The notes under the pieces are model-generated. The model was not told the origin of the DNA and did not search any database. It saw nothing but the letters and a program-made list of their open reading frames with translations. A stretch of DNA of 64,000 nt from Mucilaginibacter gossypii (GTDB lineage: Bacteria; Bacteroidota; Bacteroidia; Sphingobacteriales; Sphingobacteriaceae). The stretch is taken from NCBI RefSeq assembly GCF_900100945.1, contig NZ_FNCG01000003.1, forward strand, positions 1 through 64,000, written 5' to 3'. The position numbers were made by a program, and so were the translations under genes. Shown piece by piece: positions 19,108 through 27,368 of this stretch. The stretch's first letter is position 1, and each line of letters begins with the position of its first letter.

Positions 19108-22092
19108 TTAATTTTGAAAAGGGGTATTTAATGTTGCGTAGTCAACAGTTACATTATCGCCATCGGTTGCAACAAGGTACAGCCTGTATCTGTCGTCATT
19201 TTTGGGGATTGTAACGTATACATCCGGACTGCTTCCTACCTTTTTCATGCCGGTTGCATTGCCCCAATTATCTGTTTTGACAAGATACCATTCAAATTTC
19301 AATCCGGTTTTTAAATAGGCAGCGATGTTCCAGTGGCCGTAGGAAAATACCAGGGCGTTATAGCGCAGGGATGCCCCCGGAGTAGTTGTTAATGCAGGTT
19401 TCAGTATTTTAATATCGGGCAAATTATAGATAGGTGTATTGCCATTCCAGTTCTTGCTTATTTTATAAAGGTAACGTTTATTTCTGCCCCATACGTCTTT
19501 TAAACCGTCAAACGTGACAGCAGTGCCGCTTTGTTGATCCTGCCAGTTAGCGTAAAAAATTCCGCCGGAATGCTGTACACCTTCGAGTGCGCCGGGATCA
19601 GTGCAACTGAAAAAATAAGGTATTTTAAAATCAAGGCTAACATATTTCAATGACTGTTTATTATCAACAATTACTCCGAAAGCATCAATTGCCGGTATTT
19701 GCTCCTTTAATATTTGCATAGCAGGGTTGAGTGTGGGTGAGGATAAAAGGTCGATGGTTAATGGCCTTGTTGGGTCTTCATGTTTAATTTCATTTACCAA
19801 ACGTTTTAACAAATTGATATAATGCTGTTGGGCCTGGTACAACTGTGGCCCATGATAAAATTGGGATAGTTGCTGGTAGGTACTATTGCCTAAGTTCCAG
19901 GCACTGATGTTAGGGTTTGATTTATTTTTATTTATGGTGTTAAGGATGATATTGAATTGCTCGTGCAGGTAGGTGGTGTCATTAATGAAGCTTGATGGGG
20001 CAGGCACCCAGAAGCTATAATTAATTTTTAAGCCCTTTTGTGCGGCTGCTTCAAAAATTGAGTGGTCGTAAATATTAGGTCCATATATTTTTATTGTATT
20101 TATCCCCGCTTTTCGAATGTCTTCAAAATCATTAACTATCATTTTTTTGGTTAGCGGAGCTATGTTCTTGTACCAGTAGTTTCCTTTAGAGTAGATTACG
20201 CCTTTTACTGAAGAAAAGAATGGAGGGTTTACTGATAAACGTTTTTGACCGGTGACTGGATCTTGTTCAATAATATTTATCGAAGTATCTGAAGACGCTC
20301 GCGAAGTGCTATTGTAAAGTCGCGATTGCCTGATCAATTGCGATAACCCGGTGGTGTCTGATGAAGAGATGAACTCTGCAAAAGACTTTTTGCTATTATC
20401 ATTGTTAGCATCGAAACCACGCGCAACATTAAAGTTTGCATCTTCATCCGATTCCTGAGAAGCATATATGCAGATGCCAACCACTAATATGCTAAGTATC
20501 AGGCTAACTTTCCTTACACCGAAATATATCTTTCTTCTTAACAGCCAAAAAAATATTTTAACATGCTGTATTTTTGAAACGACCGTAAATAATGTGGCAT
20601 GTTTATCCAGGTAGGCCTGAAACTTGAGTTCTGAACTTGCGATAAGCATAAATATCATGAACATACAATTCAGGCCAACGATGCCGGACATAAAAAGTGT
20701 ATAGGGATTCCAGTCGTTGTAAAGGCCGTAAATAATAGCTGCGATGGATACAGCCAACACTACAATATTGGGTAAGTTGTTTTTTAAATTTTTTTCATCT
20801 TTGATATCCTTGGGGGTTGCTATGTAAGGAACGTTCTTCCTGATAATAGTATAGACAAAACCTAATATAAAAACCCACCATGTACCTATGAGCAGTAATC
20901 CTCCCACCACATGAAACCCCCGCTCATTATCCTCCATTACCCATTGCTGAACAAAATGCCTGATCAGAACTACTGAAGTTATAAAAGGAACACTGATAAC
21001 TAAAAACTCAGAAAAGTCCATCCTTAACGGAAAAGCATCTGTGAACAGGGATATAACCGGAATTGAGAAATTAATAAGAAATACAAAACCAGATAAGTAA
21101 AATAGAGGTAAAAGACCGTAATGAAGTTTCTGCCGCCAGTTGAATTTTCTGAAAAGTTTAACGTAGGAAGTCACAAGAAGCTCAAAAACACCCCGCGACC
21201 ATTTCAATTGTTGCTTATAATAAGCTGACAAAGTAGCCGGAACCAGGCCCCGGGTCAGTACAGCGGGTACATAAACGGATTTCCAATTGCGTGCATGGAG
21301 CTGCATTGCCGTATGCATATCTTCAGCCAGCCCGGCCGCATGTCCGCCAATGGATTCCAAAGCTGTTCGCCTGAAAGTACAATTGGCGCCTATAGCCTGC
21401 ACAGTGCCATAACTGTTCATGCACATCATCATCGGGCCGTAAAACTGATAGGTTTGTTGTGCCGCGCCTTTAGCTATCCATCCAATGTCATGATTGTAAT
21501 AGGCCTGCACAATTTGCACATAACCAATTTCCGGGTTATCAAAATGAGCTATTATCGGATCCAGAAATTCGGGTACGGGTATATGGTCGGGATCAAGAAT
21601 TACACATAGTTCGCCTGATGACTGGGCTAATGCGTTATTAATATTGCCAGCTTTGGCGTTGATTTTTTTAGTTCTTGTTATGTGATGAACGCCCAGTTCT
21701 TTACAAACTGATTTCAGGTAAGGGTCATCGGCCTCGTCACACAAAAAGGTTTCATGAGGATAATGTATAGCCTGAATTGCAGTAAGTGTTTCAACAATCA
21801 TTTCATATGGTTCACCGGCGCAAAACGTGGTAAATATGTCTACCGTATATTGTTTCGTTATGGGTAAAGCAGGCGGAACGCTTATTGACCAATAATGATA
21901 CCACTCATATATTACCTTAAAAAAGGTATAAACAAAGGTTGATATTAATAGCCAATATAGTGGCCGATAACCAATAACTGATTGTCTGAGCAGGCTATGT
22001 ATAAAAAAAAACATACAAAGCAAACCGATGATAATCATCAGCCTTAAATAAAATAATTGCCGTTTGGAAGGTGGTTTTATAGTATTGTTCAT
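19108..22092 (-). CDS. Cellulose-synthase-like GT2 fused to a C-terminal glycosidase-like (probably inactive) barrel
   Basis: 994 residues. Two N-terminal membrane helices precede a processive GT2 domain with the first Asp block CDEADDP, the DxD-type LDPDHIP (Asp near 166), the acceptor block GLAEDMH and QQLKWSRG where families usually have QxxRW. About six more membrane helices follow (330-550). Residues about 620-935 form a TIM-barrel-like domain similar to GH2/GH17-type glycosidases, but the strand-4 position reads LGNST rather than GNE and the strand-7 position reads FSCTDPG with no Glu. The C-terminus is a short beta-sandwich. The protein probably makes and exports a beta-glycan from a nucleotide sugar at the inner membrane. 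The order differs from NdvB-type proteins, which carry a GH17 domain at the N-terminus. It overlaps the upstream gene by four bases. Confidence 0.78.
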   Translation of the reverse strand: MNNTIKPPSKRQLFYLRLMIIIGLLCMFFFIHSLLRQSVIGYRPLYWLLISTFVYTFFKVIYEWYHYWSISVPPALPITKQYTVDIFTTFCAGEPYEMIVETLTAIQAIHYPHETFLCDEADDPYLKSVCKELGVHHITRTKKINAKAGNINNALAQSSGELCVILDPDHIPVPEFLDPIIAHFDNPEIGYVQIVQAYYNHDIGWIAKGAAQQTYQFYGPMMMCMNSYGTVQAIGANCTFRRTALESIGGHAAGLAEDMHTAMQLHARNWKSVYVPAVLTRGLVPATLSAYYKQQLKWSRGVFELLVTSYVKLFRKFNWRQKLHYGLLPLFYLSGFVFLINFSIPVISLFTDAFPLRMDFSEFLVISVPFITSVVLIRHFVQQWVMEDNERGFHVVGGLLLIGTWWVFILGFVYTIIRKNVPYIATPKDIKDEKNLKNNLPNIVVLAVSIAAIIYGLYNDWNPYTLFMSGIVGLNCMFMIFMLIASSELKFQAYLDKHATLFTVVSKIQHVKIFFWLLRRKIYFGVRKVSLILSILVVGICIYASQESDEDANFNVARGFDANNDNSKKSFAEFISSSDTTGLSQLIRQSRLYNSTSRASSDTSINIIEQDPVTGQKRLSVNPPFFSSVKGVIYSKGNYWYKNIAPLTKKMIVNDFEDIRKAGINTIKIYGPNIYDHSIFEAAAQKGLKINYSFWVPAPSSFINDTTYLHEQFNIILNTINKNKSNPNISAWNLGNSTYQQLSQFYHGPQLYQAQQHYINLLKRLVNEIKHEDPTRPLTIDLLSSPTLNPAMQILKEQIPAIDAFGVIVDNKQSLKYVSLDFKIPYFFSCTDPGALEGVQHSGGIFYANWQDQQSGTAVTFDGLKDVWGRNKRYLYKISKNWNGNTPIYNLPDIKILKPALTTTPGASLRYNALVFSYGHWNIAAYLKTGLKFEWYLVKTDNWGNATGMKKVGSSPDVYVTIPKNDDRYRLYLVATDGDNVTVDYATLNTPFQN

Positions 22093-23408
22093 GGATTCTT
22101 TAATACATAAAAGGGAGTGTTTGAGGTAGCAAAAGAGCCCTTTTGATCATATACATAAACCAATAAGCGGTAAGGGCCTTCTGTGGCGGGTACTTTAAAC
22201 TTCAAGTCCGGCCCGCTTTGCCCGATTATTAAATTTTTAATCTCTTTTGGTTTCTTTTGGTTAAAAGCGCCATTGGGTTTGAACCAATCCTCCGCAAATA
22301 TTTCCCATTTAAATGTTAAGCCGGTGGTGTCCGGATCTTCGATATACACTTTGCTGTTTATTGTTATGCCAGGCTTAAATAAGATATTGTCCCTGGCTCC
22401 TTTTCCATCTACCAACATGTATTTCAAGACAGGGGCCTTCTTAGGCGCTTTTTGCCCCGTCCAGATATAATGCATCACCTGAACGGCCTCGGTTTCAGCG
22501 CCATTTTCATCAAACATACTGAACCAGGTTGGGGTTAGTTCCTGTTTTTGCCCCCAATAAAATACCATCGACCCCAGAAACCTGGAATTATTAACCGGCA
22601 TATACTTTTCATAGGTTGAAAGATATTGCTCTGCCTTTTTTGTACTGGTATTTTCAATATAAGCCCCCCATGCATTTTGACTGTCGGCGGTCCAGGGACC
22701 TTCAATTCCCCATTCTGTTATTAAGAACGGGCCATCCCAAAACCAATTGAATTTCTGAAGATCTTCATTTAAAGTTTGGATCGAACCAAAAATATTGAAC
22801 GAGATGAAGTCAATCTTGGTCCGTAGCTTAATATTGACAATGTTTTTCTTTTGAAAGGACATAATGGTTGTAGTAACCGGGTGCTGCGGATCGTCCTGGT
22901 GGATCATGTTGACTACAGCATTAAATATGGTATAAAACTGATTGTATTTCGGCTTGTAAGGGAATGCAAGCTCATTGCCCACACACCAGCTCAGAAGCGC
23001 GGGGTGATGCTTAAATCTATTAACAATCCCGGCAATCTTGCTCACATGGGCACTGGCCTTCGAGGTTTTATAAAAGTCATCTATACTTTCGCTTGGAGGC
23101 ATTGGCAACCCTGCTATTACAGCTAAATGATGTGCCTGCGCCGAATCCAAAATACTTCCTAAATTTAAGGTATCCCAAACCCTTATCGTATTGCCTCCTG
23201 CCTCGTTTAATCGTTTTAAATTGGTAAAACCGGAAGCTCCTTTTATGAAAAAAGGCTCACCATTACGGTACAGTGAATATTTGCCATTCTCATTTTTGAT
23301 GTAAACTCCATCTTTATTGACATTACGAGGCTGTGATCGATTACAAGATAAAGAGAAGAGACAAAGTATCAGACAGCTAATAATTAATCGTAAAAGAGGA
23401 CATCTCAT
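22089..23408 (-). CDS. GH2-like TIM-barrel lipoprotein glycosidase of the exopolysaccharide operon
   Basis: 439 residues beginning with a lipoprotein signal (LCLFSLSC, Cys about 22), so it is probably attached to a membrane facing the periplasm. The barrel resembles the catalytic domain of GH2/GH5-type enzymes. The acid/base block WCVGNELAF has Glu near 146, and the nucleophile block LITEWG has Glu near 232; both are intact. A C-terminal beta-sandwich (about 340-439, GPYRLLVYVYD) resembles the C-terminus of the fused synthase next door. It is the first gene of the three-gene operon, so it is made together with the synthase. Endo-cleavage of the nascent polymer or transglycosylation is an inference. 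Confidence 0.75.
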   Translation of the reverse strand: MRCPLLRLIISCLILCLFSLSCNRSQPRNVNKDGVYIKNENGKYSLYRNGEPFFIKGASGFTNLKRLNEAGGNTIRVWDTLNLGSILDSAQAHHLAVIAGLPMPPSESIDDFYKTSKASAHVSKIAGIVNRFKHHPALLSWCVGNELAFPYKPKYNQFYTIFNAVVNMIHQDDPQHPVTTTIMSFQKKNIVNIKLRTKIDFISFNIFGSIQTLNEDLQKFNWFWDGPFLITEWGIEGPWTADSQNAWGAYIENTSTKKAEQYLSTYEKYMPVNNSRFLGSMVFYWGQKQELTPTWFSMFDENGAETEAVQVMHYIWTGQKAPKKAPVLKYMLVDGKGARDNILFKPGITINSKVYIEDPDTTGLTFKWEIFAEDWFKPNGAFNQKKPKEIKNLIIGQSGPDLKFKVPATEGPYRLLVYVYDQKGSFATSNTPFYVLKNP

Positions 23409-23801
23409 AAATAGTAATTCGGTTCATTTAAAAAAGCAAACGATATTTTTGTAGTTATATATAAAACTCTTAGTTTTTGAATAAAAAGAAATTCCGACTG
23501 CAGGTTTTGGTTCATGTTGCGAATATTCAAAAAATCATGTAAATATTGACTGTATACGGAAAGTATAATTAATTGTTTATATGTAGACCAGGAATTAACA
23601 GGAGGAGGCCATGGGTTAGCAGATACACCTTACCGCCGGCATGATTGGGGGCCATTTGCAGGATAAATTACCCGAATTTATCGAACGTAAAGGTAAGACG
23701 GCAAGAAATGATGTGTATATTGTGCCTGATAGCTTAAATCGTCAGTGCGCGTTTTACCAACGGCAAATTAGGCGCGGGCAAATACAAAAATACAGATACC
23801 T
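23409..23801. other. Divergent intergenic region; one weak 54-residue ORF
   Basis: This holds the promoters of the minus-strand exopolysaccharide operon and of the plus-strand oxidoreductase. A GGAGGAGG run at about 23601 is followed by an ATG that stops at once. An open frame from 23641 to 23805 (54 codons) overlaps the GTG start of the next gene by four bases. Its sequence looks unlike any family I know, and the upstream part reads in another frame as decayed coding sequence, so it may be a remnant. I see no clear promoter box. Confidence 0.35.
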
Positions 23802-25247
23802 GTGAAACCGGAAAAACATGATTATGATGCAATAATAGTAGGCTCGGGGCCAAATGGCCTTGCTGCGGCGATATTGTTGCAACAAAACGGACTTTCGGTA
23901 TTACTGCTTGAAGGAAAAAGTACTATTGGCGGCGGTTTACGTACTGAAGAACTAACCCTGCCTGGTTATAAGCATGATGTTTGCTCAGCTATTCATCCGC
24001 TGGCAGTTGGTTCGCCATTTTTTGAAACACTGCCACTGCATGAGCATGGCCTTGAATATATTTATCCCACAATATCTGCAGCGCATCCCTTTGATAATGG
24101 AACGGCTGCGGTACTTAAAAAATCCGTTGTTGAAACTGCCAATCTGTTAAGTGCCGACAAGGATACCTACATTAAACTGATGGCGCCCCTGGTAACTTCG
24201 TGGCCCGGTTTGGCGCCTGATGTTTTAGGTCCGCTTACTTTTCCCAAACATCCTGTCGACCTGGCTGCTTTTGGGCTGGCTGCTTTAACTTCAGTAAACT
24301 ATTTGGCCAAGCGCTTCAAAACTGAGGAAGCCAAAGGGCTTTTAGCCGGGATGGCTGCTCATGGCATTCTACCATTAACAAATCTTACCACATCGGCAAT
24401 TGCTTTAGTGTTGATGGTTAACGGGCATCTAAAAGGCTGGCCGGTGCCTAAAGGTGGCTCGGTAAAAATAGCGGAGGCATTGGCGTCATACTTTACATCT
24501 ATAGGGGGCAGGATAGAAACCAATACCTACATCAATAATTTTGATCAGCTGCCATCGGCAAAGACAATTTTGTTTGATGTTACGCCAAAACAACTGTTGC
24601 AAATTGCCGGACATAAATTTTCATCATTGTATAAATGGCAACTGGAACGTTATCGTTACGGAATGGGTGTTTTTAAAGTTGACTGGGCTCTTGATGATGT
24701 TATTCCGTTTAAAGCAGGAGAGGCCCGACAAGCAGGAACGGTACATATTGGGGGTACGCTGAAGGAAATTGCTGCGTGTGAACAGCAAATCTGGGACGGT
24801 TTGCACCCCGAAAAACCATTTGTACTGCTGGCCCAGCAAAGCCTTTTTGACAATACCCGTGCACCCCAGGGCAAGCATACCGCCTGGGCATATTGCCACG
24901 TTCCCAACGGATCAAACAAAAACATGACCGATTTTATCGAAAAACAAGTGGAGCGTTTTGCCCCTGGTTTCCGCGAACGCATCATAGGCAGGCATACTTT
25001 TAACACAGAGCAACTGGAAAACTATAATCCCAATTATATCGGAGGTGATATTAACGGCGGGGTAATTGACATTGGCCAGTTGTTTACCCGGCCGGTATTG
25101 CGCCGCTCACCATACCGCACATCGGCAAAGGGGATTTATATCTGTTCTTCATCCACACCGCCGGGAGGAGGGGTACATGGTATGTGCGGCTACCATTCCG
25201 CCAAACGCGCTTTAAAAGATGTATTTAACATCAGCATTCAATCATAA
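23802..25247 (+). CDS. FAD-dependent phytoene-dehydrogenase-like oxidoreductase
   Basis: 481 residues starting at a GTG (MKPEKHDYDAIIVG). The dinucleotide-binding motif GSGPNGLAAA is followed by an acidic end (LLLEGKSTIGGGLRTEE), the hallmark of the amine-oxidase/phytoene-desaturase superfamily. The C-terminus has the FAD-closing block GGGVHGMCGYHSAKRAL. This matches the COG1233 branch (NAD(P)/FAD-dependent oxidoreductases similar to PYROXD2) rather than CrtI proper, since no carotenoid genes are nearby. The substrate is unknown. No partner genes are evident; it is followed by the convergent ECF sigma gene. Confidence 0.8.
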   Translation: MKPEKHDYDAIIVGSGPNGLAAAILLQQNGLSVLLLEGKSTIGGGLRTEELTLPGYKHDVCSAIHPLAVGSPFFETLPLHEHGLEYIYPTISAAHPFDNGTAAVLKKSVVETANLLSADKDTYIKLMAPLVTSWPGLAPDVLGPLTFPKHPVDLAAFGLAALTSVNYLAKRFKTEEAKGLLAGMAAHGILPLTNLTTSAIALVLMVNGHLKGWPVPKGGSVKIAEALASYFTSIGGRIETNTYINNFDQLPSAKTILFDVTPKQLLQIAGHKFSSLYKWQLERYRYGMGVFKVDWALDDVIPFKAGEARQAGTVHIGGTLKEIAACEQQIWDGLHPEKPFVLLAQQSLFDNTRAPQGKHTAWAYCHVPNGSNKNMTDFIEKQVERFAPGFRERIIGRHTFNTEQLENYNPNYIGGDINGGVIDIGQLFTRPVLRRSPYRTSAKGIYICSSSTPPGGGVHGMCGYHSAKRALKDVFNISIQS

Positions 25248-25334
25248 TTATTAATCAAAGCTGAGGAGTCGCAGCAGCTCTTCATACCTAAAATGATGTT
25301 AGGCTTCGCAAAGCCGTGCGCCACCTCCCCGGTA

Positions 25335-25919
25335 TTATTTAAACAACAAATAATACAGGCAAAGCATCGTTGAAACTTGCTTGAAACAGCCCCTTAGGTG
25401 TTTCAACGCCACGGTTATCTGGTTTTCAACCGTTCGTTTGGATATTCCTAAGCGGGCGGCAATTTCCTGGTTACTTAGGTTTTCCATGCGGCTCATATAA
25501 AATATTTCCTGGCAGCGTCTGGGCAACTTCTCCAGGTAATAACTCAGTTCCTGTAACAACTCCTGATTTTTGATCCGGAAATCACCCTGGTTGTAGTCGG
25601 GGAAAAGGCCTGCTTCCAGATTATCTAACTCCACAATTACCGGGCGTTTTACCGCGCGCATGCGATTATAAACCTGGTAGCGGATGGCCGAGAGCAGAAA
25701 ATTGGGAACAGATTCTATGTCCAGTTGACGCCGGCGATCCCAGATATTCAGGAAAACATCATGTACTGCTTCTTCACTATTTTGACGGTCTTTCAGGTAC
25801 CGGAAGGCAGTCTTATATAATCTTACCCAATAACGGTCAAAAAGTACGGCGAACGCGTGCTCATCGTTATTACGTACGGCAAGCCACAGGTCCTGATCAC
25901 TAATATGAGAATTGTACAT
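25335..25919 (-). CDS. ECF RNA polymerase sigma factor (Bacteroidota SusCD-linked type)
   Basis: 194 residues. Region 2 (DRYWVRLYKTAFRYLKDRQNSEEAVHDVFLNIWDRR) and region 4 (LPRRCQEIFYMSRMENLSNQEIAARLGISKRTVENQ) are complete, with the usual short linker. It directs RNA polymerase to target promoters when released by its anti-sigma factor. The FecR-type anti-sigma gene is transcribed divergently from a shared 140-base region, whereas such pairs are more often co-directional. Likely targets are the susC-susD pair downstream of FecR. The C-terminus (CLYYLLFK) is short and hydrophobic. Confidence 0.93.
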   Translation of the reverse strand: MYNSHISDQDLWLAVRNNDEHAFAVLFDRYWVRLYKTAFRYLKDRQNSEEAVHDVFLNIWDRRRQLDIESVPNFLLSAIRYQVYNRMRAVKRPVIVELDNLEAGLFPDYNQGDFRIKNQELLQELSYYLEKLPRRCQEIFYMSRMENLSNQEIAARLGISKRTVENQITVALKHLRGCFKQVSTMLCLYYLLFK

Positions 25920-25952
25920 ACAATTGGTTGGATAAAATTAGGAAAAGCCGAT

Positions 25953-25960
25953 CAAAATTA
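25953..25960 (-). promoter_or_regulatory. Bacteroidota -7 promoter box for the ECF sigma gene
   Basis: The plus strand reads CAAAATTA, so the minus strand reads TAATTTTG, a full match to TAnnTTTG. It lies 33 bases before the sigma ATG, which would give a short leader of about 27 bases. No clear -33 TTG is visible at the right distance. Confidence 0.5.
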
Positions 25961-26059
25961 TTTAACCTTTAAGCCTGGGCGTGAAAAAAAAATAAAAATG
26001 TATGTGTGTGCCGGTATAAAATTTACACTAACACCATATAAACCTGCAATTGCAACCTG

Positions 26060-27229
26060 ATGATAACTAAGAACGAGTTCCTTGCGCTGTATGAAAAATA
26101 CATGAGCGGCCAATGCACCGATGCTGAAAAACAGCTATTGGATGCATATTGCGATGAAATGCAGTTAGCCGACGAGGTTTGGGATGATGAAGAGGTAAGT
26201 GAAGCAGATGTACATGCGCGGATTTGGAAAAAATTAACTGAAAGCAGACAAAAGGCTATTGTCATAAAACCTCTTAAACAAACGAGCTACAAATGGCTAT
26301 GGGCGGCTGCTTCATTAGTTGCTATAGCTGTATTGGCTGGCTTGCTGTTTATGCCTGTTAAAAAGGATAATATCACAGGTACAATAGTTAAGAATACTAT
26401 AACAACCATACTCCCTGGGAGCAACAAAGCATATCTCACTTTGGCCAATGGCAATAAAATATTACTTGATGACGCCAAAAATGGGCAGCTGGCGGCAGGG
26501 GCTGGTGTAAAAGTAAGCAAAGCAGCCAACGGTTTAGTGGTTTATAAATTTGACAGAAAGCCAAACGAACAAGGGCAGGCAGGCATCCCACAAATCAATA
26601 CCATCACCACGCCGCGTGGCGGCCAATACCAGGTAGTATTGGAAGACGGCACCAAGGTGCAGCTTAATGCAGCATCGTCAATCAAATTCCCGGAGTATTT
26701 TACCGGGGCCAACCGGGAAATTGAATTAAACGGTGAAGCCTATTTTGAGGTAGCAAGGGATAAAGCTCATCCATTTATAGTTAAGGCCAACGGTACGCAG
26801 GTGCAGGTATTTGGTACCCATTTTAATATTAATGCTTATAGCGATAATCAGGATATAACAACTACTCTGCTTGAAGGCTCGGTTAAGATGAGCAAAGGCT
26901 CGGCAGCAGTAATGCTTTTGCCTGGCCAACAGGGAACTGTAAACCAAAATGGTTCATCAATAAAAGTACAAAAGGCCGATGTTGAAGCTAATATGGCCTG
27001 GATTAACGGCTTTTTTATATTTCATGATCAAAGCATTATAAATATCATGAAGCAGATAAGCCGCTGGTATGATGTAGATGTTGAATATCAGGATGCCCAG
27101 GTTCAGGAAAATGAATTTGGCGGTACCATCTCAAAATATAAAGACATTAAAGAATTGCTTGATAATATCAAGCTTACCGGTAGTATTCACTATAAAATTG
27201 AAGGAAGGAGGGTTATCATTATGAAGTAA
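26060..27229 (+). CDS. FecR-family anti-sigma factor
   Basis: 389 residues. The N-terminal cytoplasmic part (about 1-75, EKYMSGQCTDAEKQLLDAYC) binds the sigma factor. One membrane helix lies near 77-95 (WLWAAASLVAIAVLAGLLF). The periplasmic FecR domain holds TPRGGQYQVVLEDGTKVQLNA and LNGEAYFEV, and the C-terminal DUF4974/STN-like part contains FGGTISKYKDIKELL. It is expected to keep the divergent sigma factor inactive until the STN domain of the SusC protein downstream signals substrate. It precedes susC by 139 bases. Confidence 0.93.
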   Translation: MITKNEFLALYEKYMSGQCTDAEKQLLDAYCDEMQLADEVWDDEEVSEADVHARIWKKLTESRQKAIVIKPLKQTSYKWLWAAASLVAIAVLAGLLFMPVKKDNITGTIVKNTITTILPGSNKAYLTLANGNKILLDDAKNGQLAAGAGVKVSKAANGLVVYKFDRKPNEQGQAGIPQINTITTPRGGQYQVVLEDGTKVQLNAASSIKFPEYFTGANREIELNGEAYFEVARDKAHPFIVKANGTQVQVFGTHFNINAYSDNQDITTTLLEGSVKMSKGSAAVMLLPGQQGTVNQNGSSIKVQKADVEANMAWINGFFIFHDQSIINIMKQISRWYDVDVEYQDAQVQENEFGGTISKYKDIKELLDNIKLTGSIHYKIEGRRVIIMK

Positions 27230-27267
27230 CCTAATACTTCCATAATGCTATCCCAAAAAGAAAGTAA

Positions 27268-27292
27268 CCAGGAGCGTTCGCACCGCCCCTGG
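27268..27292. other. GC-rich hairpin between FecR and susC
   Basis: Arms CCAGGAGCG and CGCCCCTGG pair with one mismatch around a seven-base loop. No T-run follows, so it is more likely a leader or processing structure that sets the ratio of anti-sigma to susC transcript than a full terminator. Confidence 0.4.
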
Positions 27293-27368
27293 CTCAATGC
27301 TACGGATAGCAATCAGGTCAGTTAACGATCATTTTTTCTCACAACCAGTTATTTAACCTAACATTCAA

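Noticed and set aside
23641..23805. 54-codon ORF before the FAD oxidoreductase
   Set aside because: Although it overlaps the next start by four bases, its composition is unlike the neighbours and no family is recognised; a chance frame or remnant is more likely.
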